From: Gilliamella apis
GTDB lineage: Bacteria > Pseudomonadota > Gammaproteobacteria > Enterobacterales > Orbaceae
Direction of reading: 5' to 3'
Length of the DNA: 64,000 nt
NCBI RefSeq assembly: GCF_030758615.1
Contig: NZ_CP132381.1
Span: 1,364,001-1,428,000, forward strand
The position numbers and the translations under genes are program-made. The notes under the pieces are model-generated. The model was not told where the DNA came from. It saw only the letters and a list, made by a program, of their open reading frames with translations, and made no database searches. Positions 44,906-55,653 of this stretch are shown piece after piece. Positions within the stretch are counted from its first letter, which is position 1. Each line of letters begins with the position of its first letter.

Positions 44906-44951
44906 TTAATCTTTTGTCTATTTATCTAAACACACATATAAGAAGAGATCT

Positions 44952-47798
44952 ATGTCAATTAAAGATATCGATATTCGTGGTGCAAGAACACACAACTTAA
45001 AAAATATCAATGTAGTTATTCCAAGAGATAAATTGGTTGTAATTACTGGTCTGTCTGGGTCTGGTAAATCATCACTAGCGTTTGATACCTTATATGCTGA
45101 AGGACAAAGACGATATGTTGAGTCGTTATCAGCTTATGCTCGTCAATTTTTATCACTAATGGAAAAACCTGATGTTGATCATATTGAAGGTTTGTCGCCA
45201 GCTATTTCGATTGAGCAAAAATCAACATCACATAATCCGCGATCAACAGTAGGCACAATCACCGAAATTTATGACTATTTACGTCTGTTATTTGCTCGAA
45301 TTGGTGAGCCACGTTGTCCAAATCATAATTTACCATTAGCTGCGCAAACGGTTTCGCAAATGGTTGACAGTATTATGGCATTACCTTCAGAAAATCGTTA
45401 TATGTTACTTGCGCCGGTGGTTACTGAGCGTAAGGGTGAGTTTGTGAAATTATTCGAACAACTTGCTGCTAGCGGTTATATTCGCGTTCGGGTTGATGGT
45501 GATGTTTATGATCTTTCCGATCCTCCGACACTTGAGCTACAGAAAAAACATACTATTGAAGTGGTTGTCGATCGTTTTCGTATTCGTGATGATTTGAAAC
45601 TACGTTTAGCTGAGTCAATTGAAACAGTACTTTCAATTACCAATGGTATTGTTAAAGTCGCGAATTTGGATGATCCAAAAGCTGAAGAACATCTGTTCTC
45701 TGCCAATTTTGCTTGCCCAATATGTGGCTATAGTATTTCGGAACTTGAACCAAGACTGTTTTCATTTAACAATCCTGCTGGTGCTTGTCCTGAATGTGAT
45801 GGGTTGGGGATACAACAATATTTCGATCCCAATCGAATTGTACAAATGCCAGAAGTTTCTTTAGCTGCAGGCGCGATTAAAGGCTGGGATAGACGTAATT
45901 TTTATTACTTTCAGATGTTAAAATCGTTAGCTGAACACTATAAATTTGATATCGATCAACCTTATCAAAAATTACCTGAAAAAGTAAAAAATATTTTATT
46001 AAATGGTTCAGGTGGTGACGAAATACAATTTGTTTACACTAATGATCGCGGTGATGTTGTAAAGCGTAAACATGCTTTTGAAGGCATTATCAATAATCTT
46101 TCTCGTCGCTATAAAGAAACCGATTCGCAAACAATTCGTGAAGAGTTGGCTAAATATATTAGCCATCGACCTTGCCCATGTTGTGAAGGTTCAAGGTTAT
46201 GTAAAACAGCTCGACATGTATTTATTAACGATACTAATTTACCAACTATTAGTAATTTAAGTACCCAACAAGCGAAGGACTTTTTTGATAAGTTAACATT
46301 GACCGGACAACGGGCGCAAATAGCTGAAAAGATTTTAAAAGAAATAAATGATCGGCTGCAATTTTTGATTAATGTCGGTTTAAATTATTTAACTTTATCT
46401 CGTTCTGCTGAAACCTTATCGGGTGGTGAAGCGCAACGTATTCGACTGGCTAGCCAAATTGGTGCTGGATTAGTTGGTGTGATGTATGTTCTTGATGAAC
46501 CGTCGATTGGTTTACATCAACGTGATAATAGTCGCTTGATTGACACATTGACTCACTTACGTGATTTAGGTAATACCGTTATTGTCGTTGAACATGATGA
46601 AGAAGCGATTATGGCTGCTGATTATGTTATTGATATTGGCCCTGGTGCAGGTGTTCATGGTGGTGAGGTTGTTGCACAAGGTACGCCAAAACAGATAATG
46701 GAATGTAAAAATTCATTAACGGGTAAATACCTTTCTGGTGAGGAAAAAATTGAAATTCCTGCTGAGCGAACCAAAATCGATATGAAAAAAATGTTATCAC
46801 TTATTGGTGCGACGGGAAATAATCTTAAAAATGTTACCTTGAATATCCCAGTTGGCTTATTTACGTGTATTACTGGTGTATCTGGTTCCGGTAAATCAAC
46901 TTTGATTAATGACACTTTGTATCCTTTAGCCCAAAATGAGCTTAATGGCGCGGAAAAAAGTGACATTGCACCTTATGAAGCAATCAAAGGATTAAATTAT
47001 TTTGATAAAGTCATCGCAATTGATCAGAGTCCTATCGGTCGAACACCACGTTCAAACCCTGCTACATATACTGGATTTTTTACGTCAATTCGGGAACTTT
47101 ATGCTGGTGTGCCAGAAGCTAGAGCACGAGGTTATAATCCAGGAAGGTTTAGTTTTAATGTCAAAGGTGGACGCTGTGAAGCTTGTCAAGGTGATGGTCT
47201 AATAAAAGTCGAAATGCACTTTTTACCAGATATCTATGTACCTTGTGATCAGTGCCATGGTGCAAGATATAATCGTGAAACATTAGAGATTAAATATAAA
47301 GGTAAATCGATTAATGAAATCCTAAATATGACGGTTGAAGAAGGGCGTGAGTTCTTTGATGCAGTACCTATGATTTCACGTAAATTACAGACTTTAATTG
47401 ATGTTGGTCTTGCTTACATTACCATTGGTCAATCAGCAACTACTTTATCTGGTGGTGAAGCACAACGGGTGAAACTTGCAAAAGAATTATCTAAGCGAGA
47501 TACTGGTAGCACACTTTACATACTTGATGAGCCAACTACAGGTTTACATTTTGCCGATGTAAAACAATTGCTCGCTCAATTACATTCTTTAAGAGATAAA
47601 GGCAATACTATAGTCGTGATTGAACATAATTTAGATGTTGTCAAAACTGCTGATTGGATTGTCGATCTAGGTCCTGAAGGAGGAAGTGGTGGTGGTGAGA
47701 TCATTGCTGAAGGTACCCCTGAAGATGTTGCTAAATCGAAAAAATCCTATACAGGTCAATATTTAAAACCATTATTGCAACGACAAAAAGATAAATAA
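44952..47798 (+). CDS. uvrA: Excinuclease ABC subunit UvrA
   Basis: Damage-recognition ATPase of nucleotide excision repair. The 948 residues are the standard length. Two ABC modules: Walker [13 protein letters not shown] (N-terminal) and [11 protein letters not shown] (C-terminal); signatures [12 protein letters not shown] and [12 protein letters not shown]; Walker [14 protein letters not shown] and [13 protein letters not shown]. Zinc modules CPICGYS...CPECDGLG and CEACQGDG...CDQCHGA. All intact. SD AGAAGAGA. Confidence 0.98.
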   Translation: MSIKDIDIRGARTHNLKNINVVIPRDKLVVITGLSGSGKSSLAFDTLYAEGQRRYVESLSAYARQFLSLMEKPDVDHIEGLSPAISIEQKSTSHNPRSTVGTITEIYDYLRLLFARIGEPRCPNHNLPLAAQTVSQMVDSIMALPSENRYMLLAPVVTERKGEFVKLFEQLAASGYIRVRVDGDVYDLSDPPTLELQKKHTIEVVVDRFRIRDDLKLRLAESIETVLSITNGIVKVANLDDPKAEEHLFSANFACPICGYSISELEPRLFSFNNPAGACPECDGLGIQQYFDPNRIVQMPEVSLAAGAIKGWDRRNFYYFQMLKSLAEHYKFDIDQPYQKLPEKVKNILLNGSGGDEIQFVYTNDRGDVVKRKHAFEGIINNLSRRYKETDSQTIREELAKYISHRPCPCCEGSRLCKTARHVFINDTNLPTISNLSTQQAKDFFDKLTLTGQRAQIAEKILKEINDRLQFLINVGLNYLTLSRSAETLSGGEAQRIRLASQIGAGLVGVMYVLDEPSIGLHQRDNSRLIDTLTHLRDLGNTVIVVEHDEEAIMAADYVIDIGPGAGVHGGEVVAQGTPKQIMECKNSLTGKYLSGEEKIEIPAERTKIDMKKMLSLIGATGNNLKNVTLNIPVGLFTCITGVSGSGKSTLINDTLYPLAQNELNGAEKSDIAPYEAIKGLNYFDKVIAIDQSPIGRTPRSNPATYTGFFTSIRELYAGVPEARARGYNPGRFSFNVKGGRCEACQGDGLIKVEMHFLPDIYVPCDQCHGARYNRETLEIKYKGKSINEILNMTVEEGREFFDAVPMISRKLQTLIDVGLAYITIGQSATTLSGGEAQRVKLAKELSKRDTGSTLYILDEPTTGLHFADVKQLLAQLHSLRDKGNTIVVIEHNLDVVKTADWIVDLGPEGGSGGGEIIAEGTPEDVAKSKKSYTGQYLKPLLQRQKDK

Positions 47799-47835
47799 TC
47801 TAGACTAAAACTACGGTAACCATAGGAGAGGTATT

Positions 47836-48435
47836 TTGACATTACAAATTATATTAATGATCATCATTGCTTATCTCTGTGGTTCACTGTCTGGCGCCAT
47901 GATTATTTGCCATGTGATGAAGTTACATGATCCTTCCTTGCATGGCTCTCATAATCCGGGCGCAACCAATGTATTAAGAATTAATGGCCGTTTACCTGCC
48001 GTTATCGTATTAATATTTGATATGTTAAAAGGAGCGATTCCTGTTTATATTGCTTATCGACTAGGGATATCACCTTTCTTTTTAGGCATAATTGGTATTT
48101 CAGCTTGTCTTGGTCATATTTTCCCTTGCTTCTTTCATTTTCGTGGTGGTAAAGGCGTTGCAACTGCTTTAGGCATGATGGCGCCTATTGGACTTGATTT
48201 TACTGGTTGTTTTCTCTTAACGTGGTTTTTGGCGCTAATTATTACTGGCTATTCATCTGTGGCTGCAATTGTTGGCTTTCTTTTTGCACCTCTATTTGTC
48301 TGGTTTTTCAAGCCCGAGTTGACGTTACCTGTGACAATGCTCTCTTGCTTAATCATTATTCGTCATAGTAGTAATATTATGCGGCTATTTAAAGGTGAAG
48401 AGCCAAAAAGCTATGCTAGGCATAACAAAAAATAG
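47836..48435 (+). CDS. plsY: Acyl-phosphate:glycerol-3-phosphate acyltransferase PlsY
   Basis: 199-residue polytopic enzyme, first acylation step of phospholipid synthesis. The three family motifs are visible: [19 protein letters not shown], and [14 protein letters not shown], with about five membrane segments. Start TTG at 47836 after GGAGAGG. Lies 38 bases after uvrA with no terminator, so may be partly co-transcribed. Confidence 0.95.
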   Translation: MTLQIILMIIIAYLCGSLSGAMIICHVMKLHDPSLHGSHNPGATNVLRINGRLPAVIVLIFDMLKGAIPVYIAYRLGISPFFLGIIGISACLGHIFPCFFHFRGGKGVATALGMMAPIGLDFTGCFLLTWFLALIITGYSSVAAIVGFLFAPLFVWFFKPELTLPVTMLSCLIIIRHSSNIMRLFKGEEPKSYARHNKK

Positions 48436-48635
48436 CTTAATGGGATATTTATTTTTAACTGCTAATCATTATTAATGATGAAAATTTGAAAAGTATAAAA
48501 CAAGTAATTTAACGTTAGGTTTTTCAAAATTTAATTAATTTGGAATTGAAATAATAGAATATTTCTTGTTTTATACATAATTGAAACAAGGTATTATTGA
48601 TTAATTATTATAACTATATGGTAACAAAATAATTC

Positions 48636-49241
48636 ATGCAAATCAGTCCTTTACTCGAATCACTTATTAGTGCACTGCGCTGTTTACCTGGTGTTGGTCC
48701 AAAATCAGCACAACGAATGGCTTATCATCTATTACAACGAAACCGTCAAGCAGGACTTCATTTAGCTCATGAGTTAAATGAGGCAATGAATAACATTGGC
48801 CATTGTAAAGCATGTAGAACTTTTACTGAGCAAGAGATCTGCACTATTTGTGCTAATGTTCGCCGTCAAAGTAGTGATCAGCTCTGTGTGGTTGAATCTC
48901 CAGCAGATATTTTTGCCATTGAGCAAACTGGACAGTATAGTGGTCGTTATTTTGTTTTACTTGGCCATTTATCTCCACTAGATGGCATTGGACCAAGCGA
49001 TATTGGTCTTGATTTACTAAAAAGCCGATTAGCGTCAGAATCGATTCATGAGGTTATTTTAGCAACCAATCCAACAGTTGAAGGTGATGCAACAGCTAAT
49101 TACATTGCTCAGATGTGTAATGAGTTTAATATCGTTGCGACTCGTATTGCCCATGGCGTTCCTGTAGGTGGTGAACTTGAAATGGTGGACGGAACTACCT
49201 TATCGCATTCATTTGTTGGTCGACAAAAGATAGACTTTTAG
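48636..49241 (+). CDS. recR: Recombination protein RecR
   Basis: RecFOR mediator protein, 201 residues. N-terminal helix-hairpin-helix ([17 protein letters not shown]), four-cysteine zinc site ([16 protein letters not shown]), Toprim region ([16 protein letters not shown]) and the C-terminal Walker-like loop [19 protein letters not shown]. In most gammaproteobacteria recR follows dnaX-ybaB; here it is alone. Weak ribosome site before ATG 48636. Confidence 0.96.
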   Translation: MQISPLLESLISALRCLPGVGPKSAQRMAYHLLQRNRQAGLHLAHELNEAMNNIGHCKACRTFTEQEICTICANVRRQSSDQLCVVESPADIFAIEQTGQYSGRYFVLLGHLSPLDGIGPSDIGLDLLKSRLASESIHEVILATNPTVEGDATANYIAQMCNEFNIVATRIAHGVPVGGELEMVDGTTLSHSFVGRQKIDF

Positions 49242-49327
49242 TGTTATTTTATGGTTAATATCAATAGATAAATAGATTATTTAGTAAATATTCGTGGATT
49301 TCAGCAAAAATTAGAAAGAGAGATGTT

Positions 49328-50146
49328 ATGAAATATAAAGCAGTTGCTTTTGATATGGATGGTACTTTACTGGCGAGTAATCGTTTAATCCTTCCTGAAA
49401 CAGTAGAGATGATCCAAAAAATTATGGATAAAGGCATTAAAGTTATTTTAGTCTCTGGTCGTCATCATACGGTAATACATCCTTATTATTATCAACTCAA
49501 ATTATCAACACCAGCAATTTGTTGTAATGGATCTTACTTATATGATTTCAAACAACAACAAAATTTTGCTGCAAAACCGATGACTAAACAGCAAGCAAAA
49601 ACTTTATTGAACTTAGTCAATCAGTTTGGTATTCATACCATGATTTACACAGATCAAGTTATGAATTATGAAATTCTTGATGATCATTTAGAAGGATTCT
49701 TTGGATGGTTGAACTCATTACCAGAATTTTTACAACCAGAAGTTAAAAAAGTTGATAATTTTGAACAAGTCATTGAACAGGCCAATATGATTTTCAAATT
49801 TGCTACCAGTAGCCATAATTTATCTGCCTTAAAACAATTTTCAGATGCAGTTGATGCACTTGAAGAGTTTTCTTGTGAATGGTCATGGTCGAATCGTGCC
49901 GATATTGCAGTTAAAGGTAATACAAAAGGCAATGGATTAAAACATTGGGCTGAACATGAAAATATTAAACTAAGTGAAATCGTTGCTTTTGGTGATAGTT
50001 ATAATGATATTAGTATGTTTGCTATTGCAGGACTAGGTATTGCTATGGGCAATGCCGATGATGAAGTTAAAGCCAAAGCTAGTTATACGATTGGCGATAA
50101 CAATAGCCCTAGTATTGCTAATGAACTTGAAAAATTATTTTTATAG
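49328..50146 (+). CDS. ybhA: HAD-family (Cof-type) phosphatase YbhA
   Basis: 272 residues, same length as E. coli YbhA, a pyridoxal-phosphate/sugar-phosphate phosphatase. HAD motifs: FDMDGTLLA (nucleophile Asp9), VSGRHHTVIHPYY, TPAICCNGSYLYD and AFGDSYNDISMF with GIAMGNADD. GRHHxxIHPFY-type and CEWSWxxxxDIA are specific YbhA features, here GRHHTVIHPYY and CEWSWSNRADIA. SD AGAGAGATGTT. Confidence 0.9.
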   Translation: MKYKAVAFDMDGTLLASNRLILPETVEMIQKIMDKGIKVILVSGRHHTVIHPYYYQLKLSTPAICCNGSYLYDFKQQQNFAAKPMTKQQAKTLLNLVNQFGIHTMIYTDQVMNYEILDDHLEGFFGWLNSLPEFLQPEVKKVDNFEQVIEQANMIFKFATSSHNLSALKQFSDAVDALEEFSCEWSWSNRADIAVKGNTKGNGLKHWAEHENIKLSEIVAFGDSYNDISMFAIAGLGIAMGNADDEVKAKASYTIGDNNSPSIANELEKLFL

Positions 50147-50165
50147 TCAAATAGGTTAATTAAGC

Positions 50166-50876
50166 ATGGTTTTTGAGGTTCTTTATCAGGACAATGATTT
50201 AATAGCAATAAACAAGCCAGAAGGGTGGTTGGTACATCGTAGCTGGCTTGATAAAAATGAAACAGTGGTTGTAATGCAAACATTGCGAGATCAAATAGGG
50301 CAACATGTTTATCCTATCCATCGTTTAGATCGACCAACCTCTGGTGTATTAATTTTTGCTTTATCTAGCGATATCGCTCGTTTACTGTCACAACAGTTTG
50401 CTGAAAAACAGATTGAAAAAACTTATCATGCTATTGTACGAGGTTATGTTGATGGCGAAGATACTATTGACTATCCATTAGTTGAAGAGTTAGATAAAAT
50501 TGCTGATAAATTTGCTAGCAAAGATAAGCCAGCCCAAGAAGCAATAACCTTTTATAAAGGCCTTAGTAAAATAGAGTTACCTATTGCAGTAGGCAAATAT
50601 CAAACAGCTAGGTACAGTTTTGTTGAGTTAAAACCGCAGACCGGTCGAAAACATCAATTGCGTCGCCATTTAAAACATATTTTCCATCCAATTATTGGTG
50701 ATAGTAAACATGGTGATCTCCATCAAAATCGTGCTTTTAGTCATTATTTCGGTGTTAAACGTCTTATGTTACATGCTAGCACTATCAAAATGATGCACCC
50801 CGTCACCCATGAACCATTAACTATCCATGCAAATTTAAGTGAAGAGTGGTTAACAATATTAAAAAACTTTAGATAA
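50166..50876 (+). CDS. truC: tRNA pseudouridine(65) synthase TruC
   Basis: 236-residue pseudouridine synthase of the RluA/TruC group, modifying U65 of certain tRNAs. Active-site motif HRLDRPTSGVLI with catalytic Asp; N-terminal LYQDNDLIAINKPEGWLVHR and WLDKNETVVVMQTLRDQIGQ; and KPQTGRKHQLRRHLKHI. Those N-terminal segments are specific for TruC. It starts 19 bases after ybhA, probably in one unit. Confidence 0.93.
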   Translation: MVFEVLYQDNDLIAINKPEGWLVHRSWLDKNETVVVMQTLRDQIGQHVYPIHRLDRPTSGVLIFALSSDIARLLSQQFAEKQIEKTYHAIVRGYVDGEDTIDYPLVEELDKIADKFASKDKPAQEAITFYKGLSKIELPIAVGKYQTARYSFVELKPQTGRKHQLRRHLKHIFHPIIGDSKHGDLHQNRAFSHYFGVKRLMLHASTIKMMHPVTHEPLTIHANLSEEWLTILKNFR

Positions 50877-51102
50877 AGTTAATGGCTTTATTGATAATTA
50901 ATTTCAATTTATTAGTGCTATTTAATTTTTTTATTTGCAAAACAAATTTTATTGCATTATCAACTGAGTTACTATAACCTTAAACCGCATATCTAAATCG
51001 TTAACAAGATTTGCAAAGCACTTATCTTCATGTTTTCAAAGTATTGTTAACATTTTCAGGCATTAATAATAATTAAATTTAGTAAATTATTTAGGAAAAA
51101 CA

Positions 51103-51516
51103 ATGAAACGATTAACTCAGTATGTAAGTATCTTCTTTTTAACTTTATTCGCTATTGCGTGTTCATCAGGTGAAAGCTCACCAGAAAAAGTCGCAGAAAA
51201 ATATGTATCAGCTATTTATAGTGGCGATGCAGATGCTGTAATAAAAATGATTTATATTCCAGAGGAAGACAAATCTTCAGGTGCTAGCACAATGATTACC
51301 GGTAAATTGCAAGACGGAGCAAAAAGAGCTAAAGCTTATGCTGAGGAACATGGCGGCATTGATAAAGTTGAATATCAACCAACTAAATATCTAAATGATG
51401 ATAAAAGCCGTGCTATCATTGGAATAAATGTAATCTTCAAAGATAATGCTAATAAAAATGAAGACCTTAAATTAACCAAAGTTGATGGTAATTGGTTTAT
51501 TGAAGTCGGTTTTTAG
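51103..51516 (+). CDS. DUF4878-type lipoprotein (copy A)
   Basis: 137 residues. Lipoprotein signal MKRLTQYVSIFFLTLFAIACS with lipobox FAIAC; the mature part begins SSGESSPEKVAEKYVSAIY, followed by a SGDADAVIKMIY block and ends LTKVDGNWFIEVGF. This is the NTF2-like fold pattern of DUF4878 lipoproteins (helical VAEKY...YSGD start, beta-sheet ending in a DGxW strand). Function unknown; probably envelope. SD GGAAAAAC. A paralog follows. Confidence 0.82.
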   Translation: MKRLTQYVSIFFLTLFAIACSSGESSPEKVAEKYVSAIYSGDADAVIKMIYIPEEDKSSGASTMITGKLQDGAKRAKAYAEEHGGIDKVEYQPTKYLNDDKSRAIIGINVIFKDNANKNEDLKLTKVDGNWFIEVGF

Positions 51517-51635
51517 TTTTTAACATCACAATTTTGGTTGTTTAAATATACAGGAAAATAAAGGTTATTTTACTTTTTTGTAGTTAAATAAATATAGGAA
51601 CATATTGAATACAATATCAAATAGGGAAATACAAT

Positions 51636-52082
51636 ATGAAATTGTTAGTTAAATTTTTAAGTGTATTTTTGTTAGCATTAGTGCTTACCGCCTGTTTTTC
51701 AGATGACAATACGCCTGAAGTGGTAGCTGAGAAATTTATTAAAGATGCTTATAGTGGCGATATTGAAGGTACTTTTGATGCTTTATATGTTCCTTATTTC
51801 CATATTCCTGGTGCTGTATATATTCCTAATGAATTAAAAACCAAAGGTGTAGATGTTAACGATTTAATAAAAAGTAAATTGAAAATTGCTATCGACAAAG
51901 CAGTTGCTACTACAAAAGAAAATGGTGGTATTGATTGAGTAGAATTATCTAACACCGAATATAATAATGATCACACTAGAGCTAATATCAAAACAACCAT
52001 TATCTTTAAAAATGGAACTGATAATAAGTCAGATTTTTCATTAATAAAAGTTGATGGTAAATGGTTAATTAATATGGAATAG
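51636..52082 (+). pseudogene. DUF4878-type lipoprotein (copy B) with in-frame stop
   Basis: Signal MKLLVKFLSVFLLALVLTAC, mature start CFSDDNTPEVVAEKFIKDAY, through ENGGID, then TGA (51936-51938), then VELSNTEYNNDHTRANIKTT and LIKVDGKWLINME, ending TAG. Copy A reads GGIDKVEY at the same place, so the TGA replaces one sense codon. A single nonsense mutation cuts off about a third of the protein. Everything after it remains well aligned, so the mutation is recent. Confidence 0.8.
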
Positions 52083-52163
52083 CTCTTATAATTATTTGAT
52101 AATTTAAAAAGACGAGTCTCATCTTTGAACTTTTTAAATTAATAATGAAAAAATTCAAACTTT

Positions 52164-52775
52164 ATGAAATTTTCCTATTATATTTTTATTCTTTTTCTTT
52201 TTATAAAAAATCCAGTTTATGCTCAAGAATCAGCAAATTCCGATAATTCCTATAAAGAAAAGAGTTCATTAATTCATGTTGGGGATTGGATTTTTCGTAG
52301 TGGTGTTCAAACAGATAGTCTTATTGTAAAAAAACTTGATGGCGGTATATTTTCTCATATAGGCATGGTTGTCGCGATTGAACCGGAAATAAAAGTTATT
52401 CATGCTACGACTACTGATGATGAAAATATTCCAAATCAAGTTATTATTTCAAGTTTGGCTGATTTTACCGCTCCAGAATTAGCTGAGAAATATGCCATAG
52501 CGCGGCCAAACTTTTTAACAGACGAGCAAAAGTTACAAATTATTGCCGAGCTGTTAACTAAACAAGGAGAGCTGTTTAAACTCGCTTCTCGTGAGGAAGA
52601 CCATTTATATTGTACTACGTTATTGTATGACGTCATTATCAAATATAAATCTGATTTTAACCCAGAATGGAAATATGCTAATTTCCCTTTATTGCGTGGT
52701 CATTATCTATTTCCGAGCGCTTTTGCCAATTATTCTGATATCACTTGGATATATAGTTATCCGGACACTAAATAA
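52164..52775 (+). CDS. YiiX/YebB-like permuted NlpC/P60 hydrolase, exported
   Basis: 203 residues with signal peptide MKFSYYIFILFLFIKNPVYA. The mature part has GDWIFRSGVQTDSLIVKKL, the His motif FSHIGMVVAIE and the later Cys motif HLYCTTLLYDVI, which is the order of permuted papain-like (NlpC/P60, YiiX) hydrolases. These cleave amide or ester bonds in peptidoglycan or lipids. Starts after AAAAATTCAAACTTT with a weak ribosome site. Precise substrate unknown. Confidence 0.8.
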   Translation: MKFSYYIFILFLFIKNPVYAQESANSDNSYKEKSSLIHVGDWIFRSGVQTDSLIVKKLDGGIFSHIGMVVAIEPEIKVIHATTTDDENIPNQVIISSLADFTAPELAEKYAIARPNFLTDEQKLQIIAELLTKQGELFKLASREEDHLYCTTLLYDVIIKYKSDFNPEWKYANFPLLRGHYLFPSAFANYSDITWIYSYPDTK

Positions 52776-52881
52776 TTAATGCTGGAAGGTTTATAATAAA
52801 ATCACGTTTAATTAGTCACGGTTCAGTTCGTTTATTATTGAAAAATTGCCTCTGACAAAACAAATAAGAGAATAGATTTAA

Positions 52882-52911
52882 AAAAAGCGTAATGGAATAA
52901 TTACGCTTTTT
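52882..52911. terminator. Bidirectional terminator between convergent genes
   Basis: AAAAAGCGTAAT (52882-52893) pairs with ATTACGCTTTTT (52900-52911) around a 6-nt loop, A-run before and T-run after. Serves the PTS operon on the minus strand and the hydrolase gene on the plus strand. Confidence 0.85.
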
Positions 52912-52927
52912 GATAGAGGTTATTAAG

Positions 52928-53992
52928 TTAAGATTCTAGATAAATAGCCTGCATTTTTTCAAAATCTTGATCGGTGAAACCAAGTTCTTGTTTAATATAA
53001 TTGCTTGGTGTTCCAGCAACTTTTTTCATCGTATTAAGTATTTCTAATACGAAACTTTCACGAGTATCAATTAGACTTAGCAAATATCCTAAAACATCCT
53101 CATTATCGGTTATTTTTCGATAAGCTTCCATTTTGATTTTATTACGTTCTAATCGGTTATCGTGAGTTAACATATAATCATAAATAATATCTGATTCAGA
53201 TACACCTAACATTATCTGGATAAGTAACACGCCATAGCCAGTCCTATCTTTACCCCCACGACAGTGTTGAATACTTGGACTATTGTTGCCATCTAATACT
53301 ACTCTTAGCATTTGTCGATAAGCATTCTTCGACTTTTCACTCAATACAAAGTTACGATATTGCTCCAGAACTTGAATTCCTTCGCCATTGACTAATTCTT
53401 TCGGAATATCTCTCAACACACTCTCAATTAGAGCTCGATCTTCATTGCTGGGATCAGCTGCAAATTGAGCTGCAAGTTCTGCTGTTTGTGCTGAAGCATC
53501 AAAATTAAAGGTTTGCTTTTCACCAATTGAAGAATTCGGACTAGTTTTAATTTCATTTTCACATCGATAATCTATAATTGTTTGAATGTTTAATGTTTTA
53601 ATATACTGTTGCGCATCTGGTTTTAAACCATGAAGATGATTAGAACGGTATAATAATCCCCATTTTACCCGTTTCCCATTTGCACCAATATAACCACCAA
53701 AATCACGGAAATTATTTAGACCTGTAATTGGTAAAGTTCGTTCAGCAACTAAATATGAAAAATCATTACCGATTTGTAAAATCAGATAAATACGACGTTT
53801 TGCTTGTAAAGGATCTTCAAAACTAAACGGCGATTTTATATCTTCACTGATTAATGTTTTATTTGTTGTATTAATATTTGCTTCTTCAGTCCAGTATAAA
53901 TCTACACGATGATCTGAATTGTTTTCAAATGAGACAGTTAATTGACCTTGCTTATTGCGGTTTAATGAAGCTGTTTTAATTTTAACTACCAT
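52928..53992 (-). CDS. Tyrosine-protein phosphatase (DSP/LipA-like) in a PTS operon
   Basis: 354 residues. Active site HCRGGKDRTGYG (Cys-x5-Arg). Upstream are NFRDFGGYIGANGKRVKWG and LYRSNHLHGL, the N-terminal signature of the bacterial tyrosine/lipid phosphatase family (Y_phosphatase3), and an N-terminal beta-rich extension of about 90 residues (NRNKQGQLTVSFENN). No signal peptide. Substrate may be phosphotyrosine, phosphoinositide or a sugar phosphate. It starts 10 bases after the EIID gene, with AAGGAAT, so it is the last gene of the PTS operon. Confidence 0.85.
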   Translation of the reverse strand: MVVKIKTASLNRNKQGQLTVSFENNSDHRVDLYWTEEANINTTNKTLISEDIKSPFSFEDPLQAKRRIYLILQIGNDFSYLVAERTLPITGLNNFRDFGGYIGANGKRVKWGLLYRSNHLHGLKPDAQQYIKTLNIQTIIDYRCENEIKTSPNSSIGEKQTFNFDASAQTAELAAQFAADPSNEDRALIESVLRDIPKELVNGEGIQVLEQYRNFVLSEKSKNAYRQMLRVVLDGNNSPSIQHCRGGKDRTGYGVLLIQIMLGVSESDIIYDYMLTHDNRLERNKIKMEAYRKITDNEDVLGYLLSLIDTRESFVLEILNTMKKVAGTPSNYIKQELGFTDQDFEKMQAIYLES

Positions 53993-54001
53993 ATTTATTC
54001 C

Positions 54002-54817
54002 TTACTTTAAAATACCAAACATTGAAAATATTACCCCAATTACCATTACCGCCAGTATTAAGCTAACTGTGTATTTTCCTTGAAACTTCCTAACGATGAA
54101 GAATGTGGCTAACGCAAAAAGTAAGGTTAAAAAATTTGGCATGACTTTATCGAACATCTCTTGAACTTTAATCGATTGTTCGCCAACATTTATCGTTAGT
54201 GGTGTAGCCACTTTAACCGTTGATGCAATGAGTGAGCCTAAGACCATGACACCAACAACATTAGCCAAGTTACTTATTCTTTGAATAATATTTGAATTTT
54301 TTGATTGCTCAATTAAATCTACACCCTTGTTATAGCCATAATGAATAAAGAAATATTTGCTTAATACATTAACAAGGTTATAAATTAAAAACATTAATAT
54401 AGGACCAATGATATTGCCTTGCAACGCGAAAGCAGCGCCAATACTGCCGCAAATTGGCATCCAAGTGAATTTAAGTAAACTATCACCTAAACCTGCAAAA
54501 GGGCCCATTAAACCAGCTTTAACAGAGACTACCGCATCTTTTTCTTCTTCACTGGTTTTCTCTTCCATTGCAGCGGTAACCCCTAAAATTAACGCACCAG
54601 CATTAATTTGAGTATTAAAAAATTCTAAATGACGCTTCATTGCACGGATACGCGTTTCTTTATCAGCATCCTTATAAAGGCGATCTAATACTGGGGCCAT
54701 ACAATGGGCAAATCCTATCATTTGCATTTTTTCATAGTTATATGAAAATGACATAGTTTGTAGGTTCCAAAATATACGATTTAGATCTTTTTTAGTAATT
54801 TTATGTAGAGTACTCAT
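54002..54817 (-). CDS. PTS mannose/fructose/sorbose-family EIID
   Basis: 271-residue membrane component of a mannose-type sugar PTS. Signature NAGALILGVTAAMEE and GLMGPFAGLGDSLLKFTWMPI, with several membrane segments towards the C-terminus. Its ATG overlaps the EIIC stop by four bases (ATGA), indicating translational coupling. Forms the sugar channel with EIIC. Confidence 0.93.
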   Translation of the reverse strand: MSTLHKITKKDLNRIFWNLQTMSFSYNYEKMQMIGFAHCMAPVLDRLYKDADKETRIRAMKRHLEFFNTQINAGALILGVTAAMEEKTSEEEKDAVVSVKAGLMGPFAGLGDSLLKFTWMPICGSIGAAFALQGNIIGPILMFLIYNLVNVLSKYFFIHYGYNKGVDLIEQSKNSNIIQRISNLANVVGVMVLGSLIASTVKVATPLTINVGEQSIKVQEMFDKVMPNFLTLLFALATFFIVRKFQGKYTVSLILAVMVIGVIFSMFGILK

Positions 54818-55611
54818 AGATCATATTCCTCTTCAGTGTTGCTATTCATTGATGTTTGGTTATCGGATGATTCATTATTATTACTGGTTCTGCCATTAGT
54901 TGATGCCATGTCATATAAGACTGCGAAAGCTAGAGCAATAAATGTCACTGGAATAATTGGTAATTTTAAATAGGTTGTTAGCATGAAACCTAATAGGAAA
55001 AAGAACCACATTCTGCCTTTGAGTAACATCAGTAATAAAATACAAATACCTACTGCTGGAATTAATTTGGAAGCAACGCCCATACCATCAATGATACTTT
55101 TTGGAATCGCATCTAAAATAGTTTTAACTAAATCACTACCAAAATAAATTGCAATAAAACATGGAACAGCTCGAATTAAAAACCAAAGTGGTGTTGAGAA
55201 AAAGTGAACTTTAGCCAGCGCTTTATAATCGCCATTCAAAACAGAACGTTCTGCCCAAGGATTTAAAAAACAAGCAAATGAGCGCCATATAATAAGCAAT
55301 TGTTGGCATAGCAATGATACAGGCACGCCCAATGCAATACCGGTAGCAATACCTCCGCCAGTAGTAATACCTAATGAAACCCCGATAATGGCACCGGCAA
55401 CAATGTCTGGTGCGGAATATGCACCTACGTTACCAATACCCATCCACATTAACTCTAGCGTGGCGCTAATTGCTAACCCTTGAACCATATCACCCATAAT
55501 AATACCTGCAACGGTACCAGTTAATAATGGGCGACGTAACATCTGCGGACCAACATCATCCAATGAACAAATTCCCGCCCAAATGGCGACAAGAATAGCT
55601 TGCGTTAACAT
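54814..55611 (-). CDS. PTS mannose/sorbose-family EIIC
   Basis: 265-residue membrane component with GTVAGIIMGDMVQGL and GNVGAYSAPDIVAGAIIG segments typical of the group, and about seven membrane stretches. Unusual Asn/Ser/Glu-rich tail of 30 residues (TNGRTSNNNESSDNQTSMNS onwards). ATG follows GGAGG. Sugar not identifiable from sequence. Confidence 0.92.
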   Translation of the reverse strand: MLTQAILVAIWAGICSLDDVGPQMLRRPLLTGTVAGIIMGDMVQGLAISATLELMWMGIGNVGAYSAPDIVAGAIIGVSLGITTGGGIATGIALGVPVSLLCQQLLIIWRSFACFLNPWAERSVLNGDYKALAKVHFFSTPLWFLIRAVPCFIAIYFGSDLVKTILDAIPKSIIDGMGVASKLIPAVGICILLLMLLKGRMWFFFLLGFMLTTYLKLPIIPVTFIALAFAVLYDMASTNGRTSNNNESSDNQTSMNSNTEEEYDL

Positions 55612-55653
55612 ATGTTAACCTCCAAATTATAAATAAATACTTTCAAACATTAT

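Noticed and set aside
51936-51938. UGA as selenocysteine or reassigned codon
   Set aside because: The paralog has Lys at this position, no SECIS-like hairpin is evident directly after, and other genes end at UGA normally.
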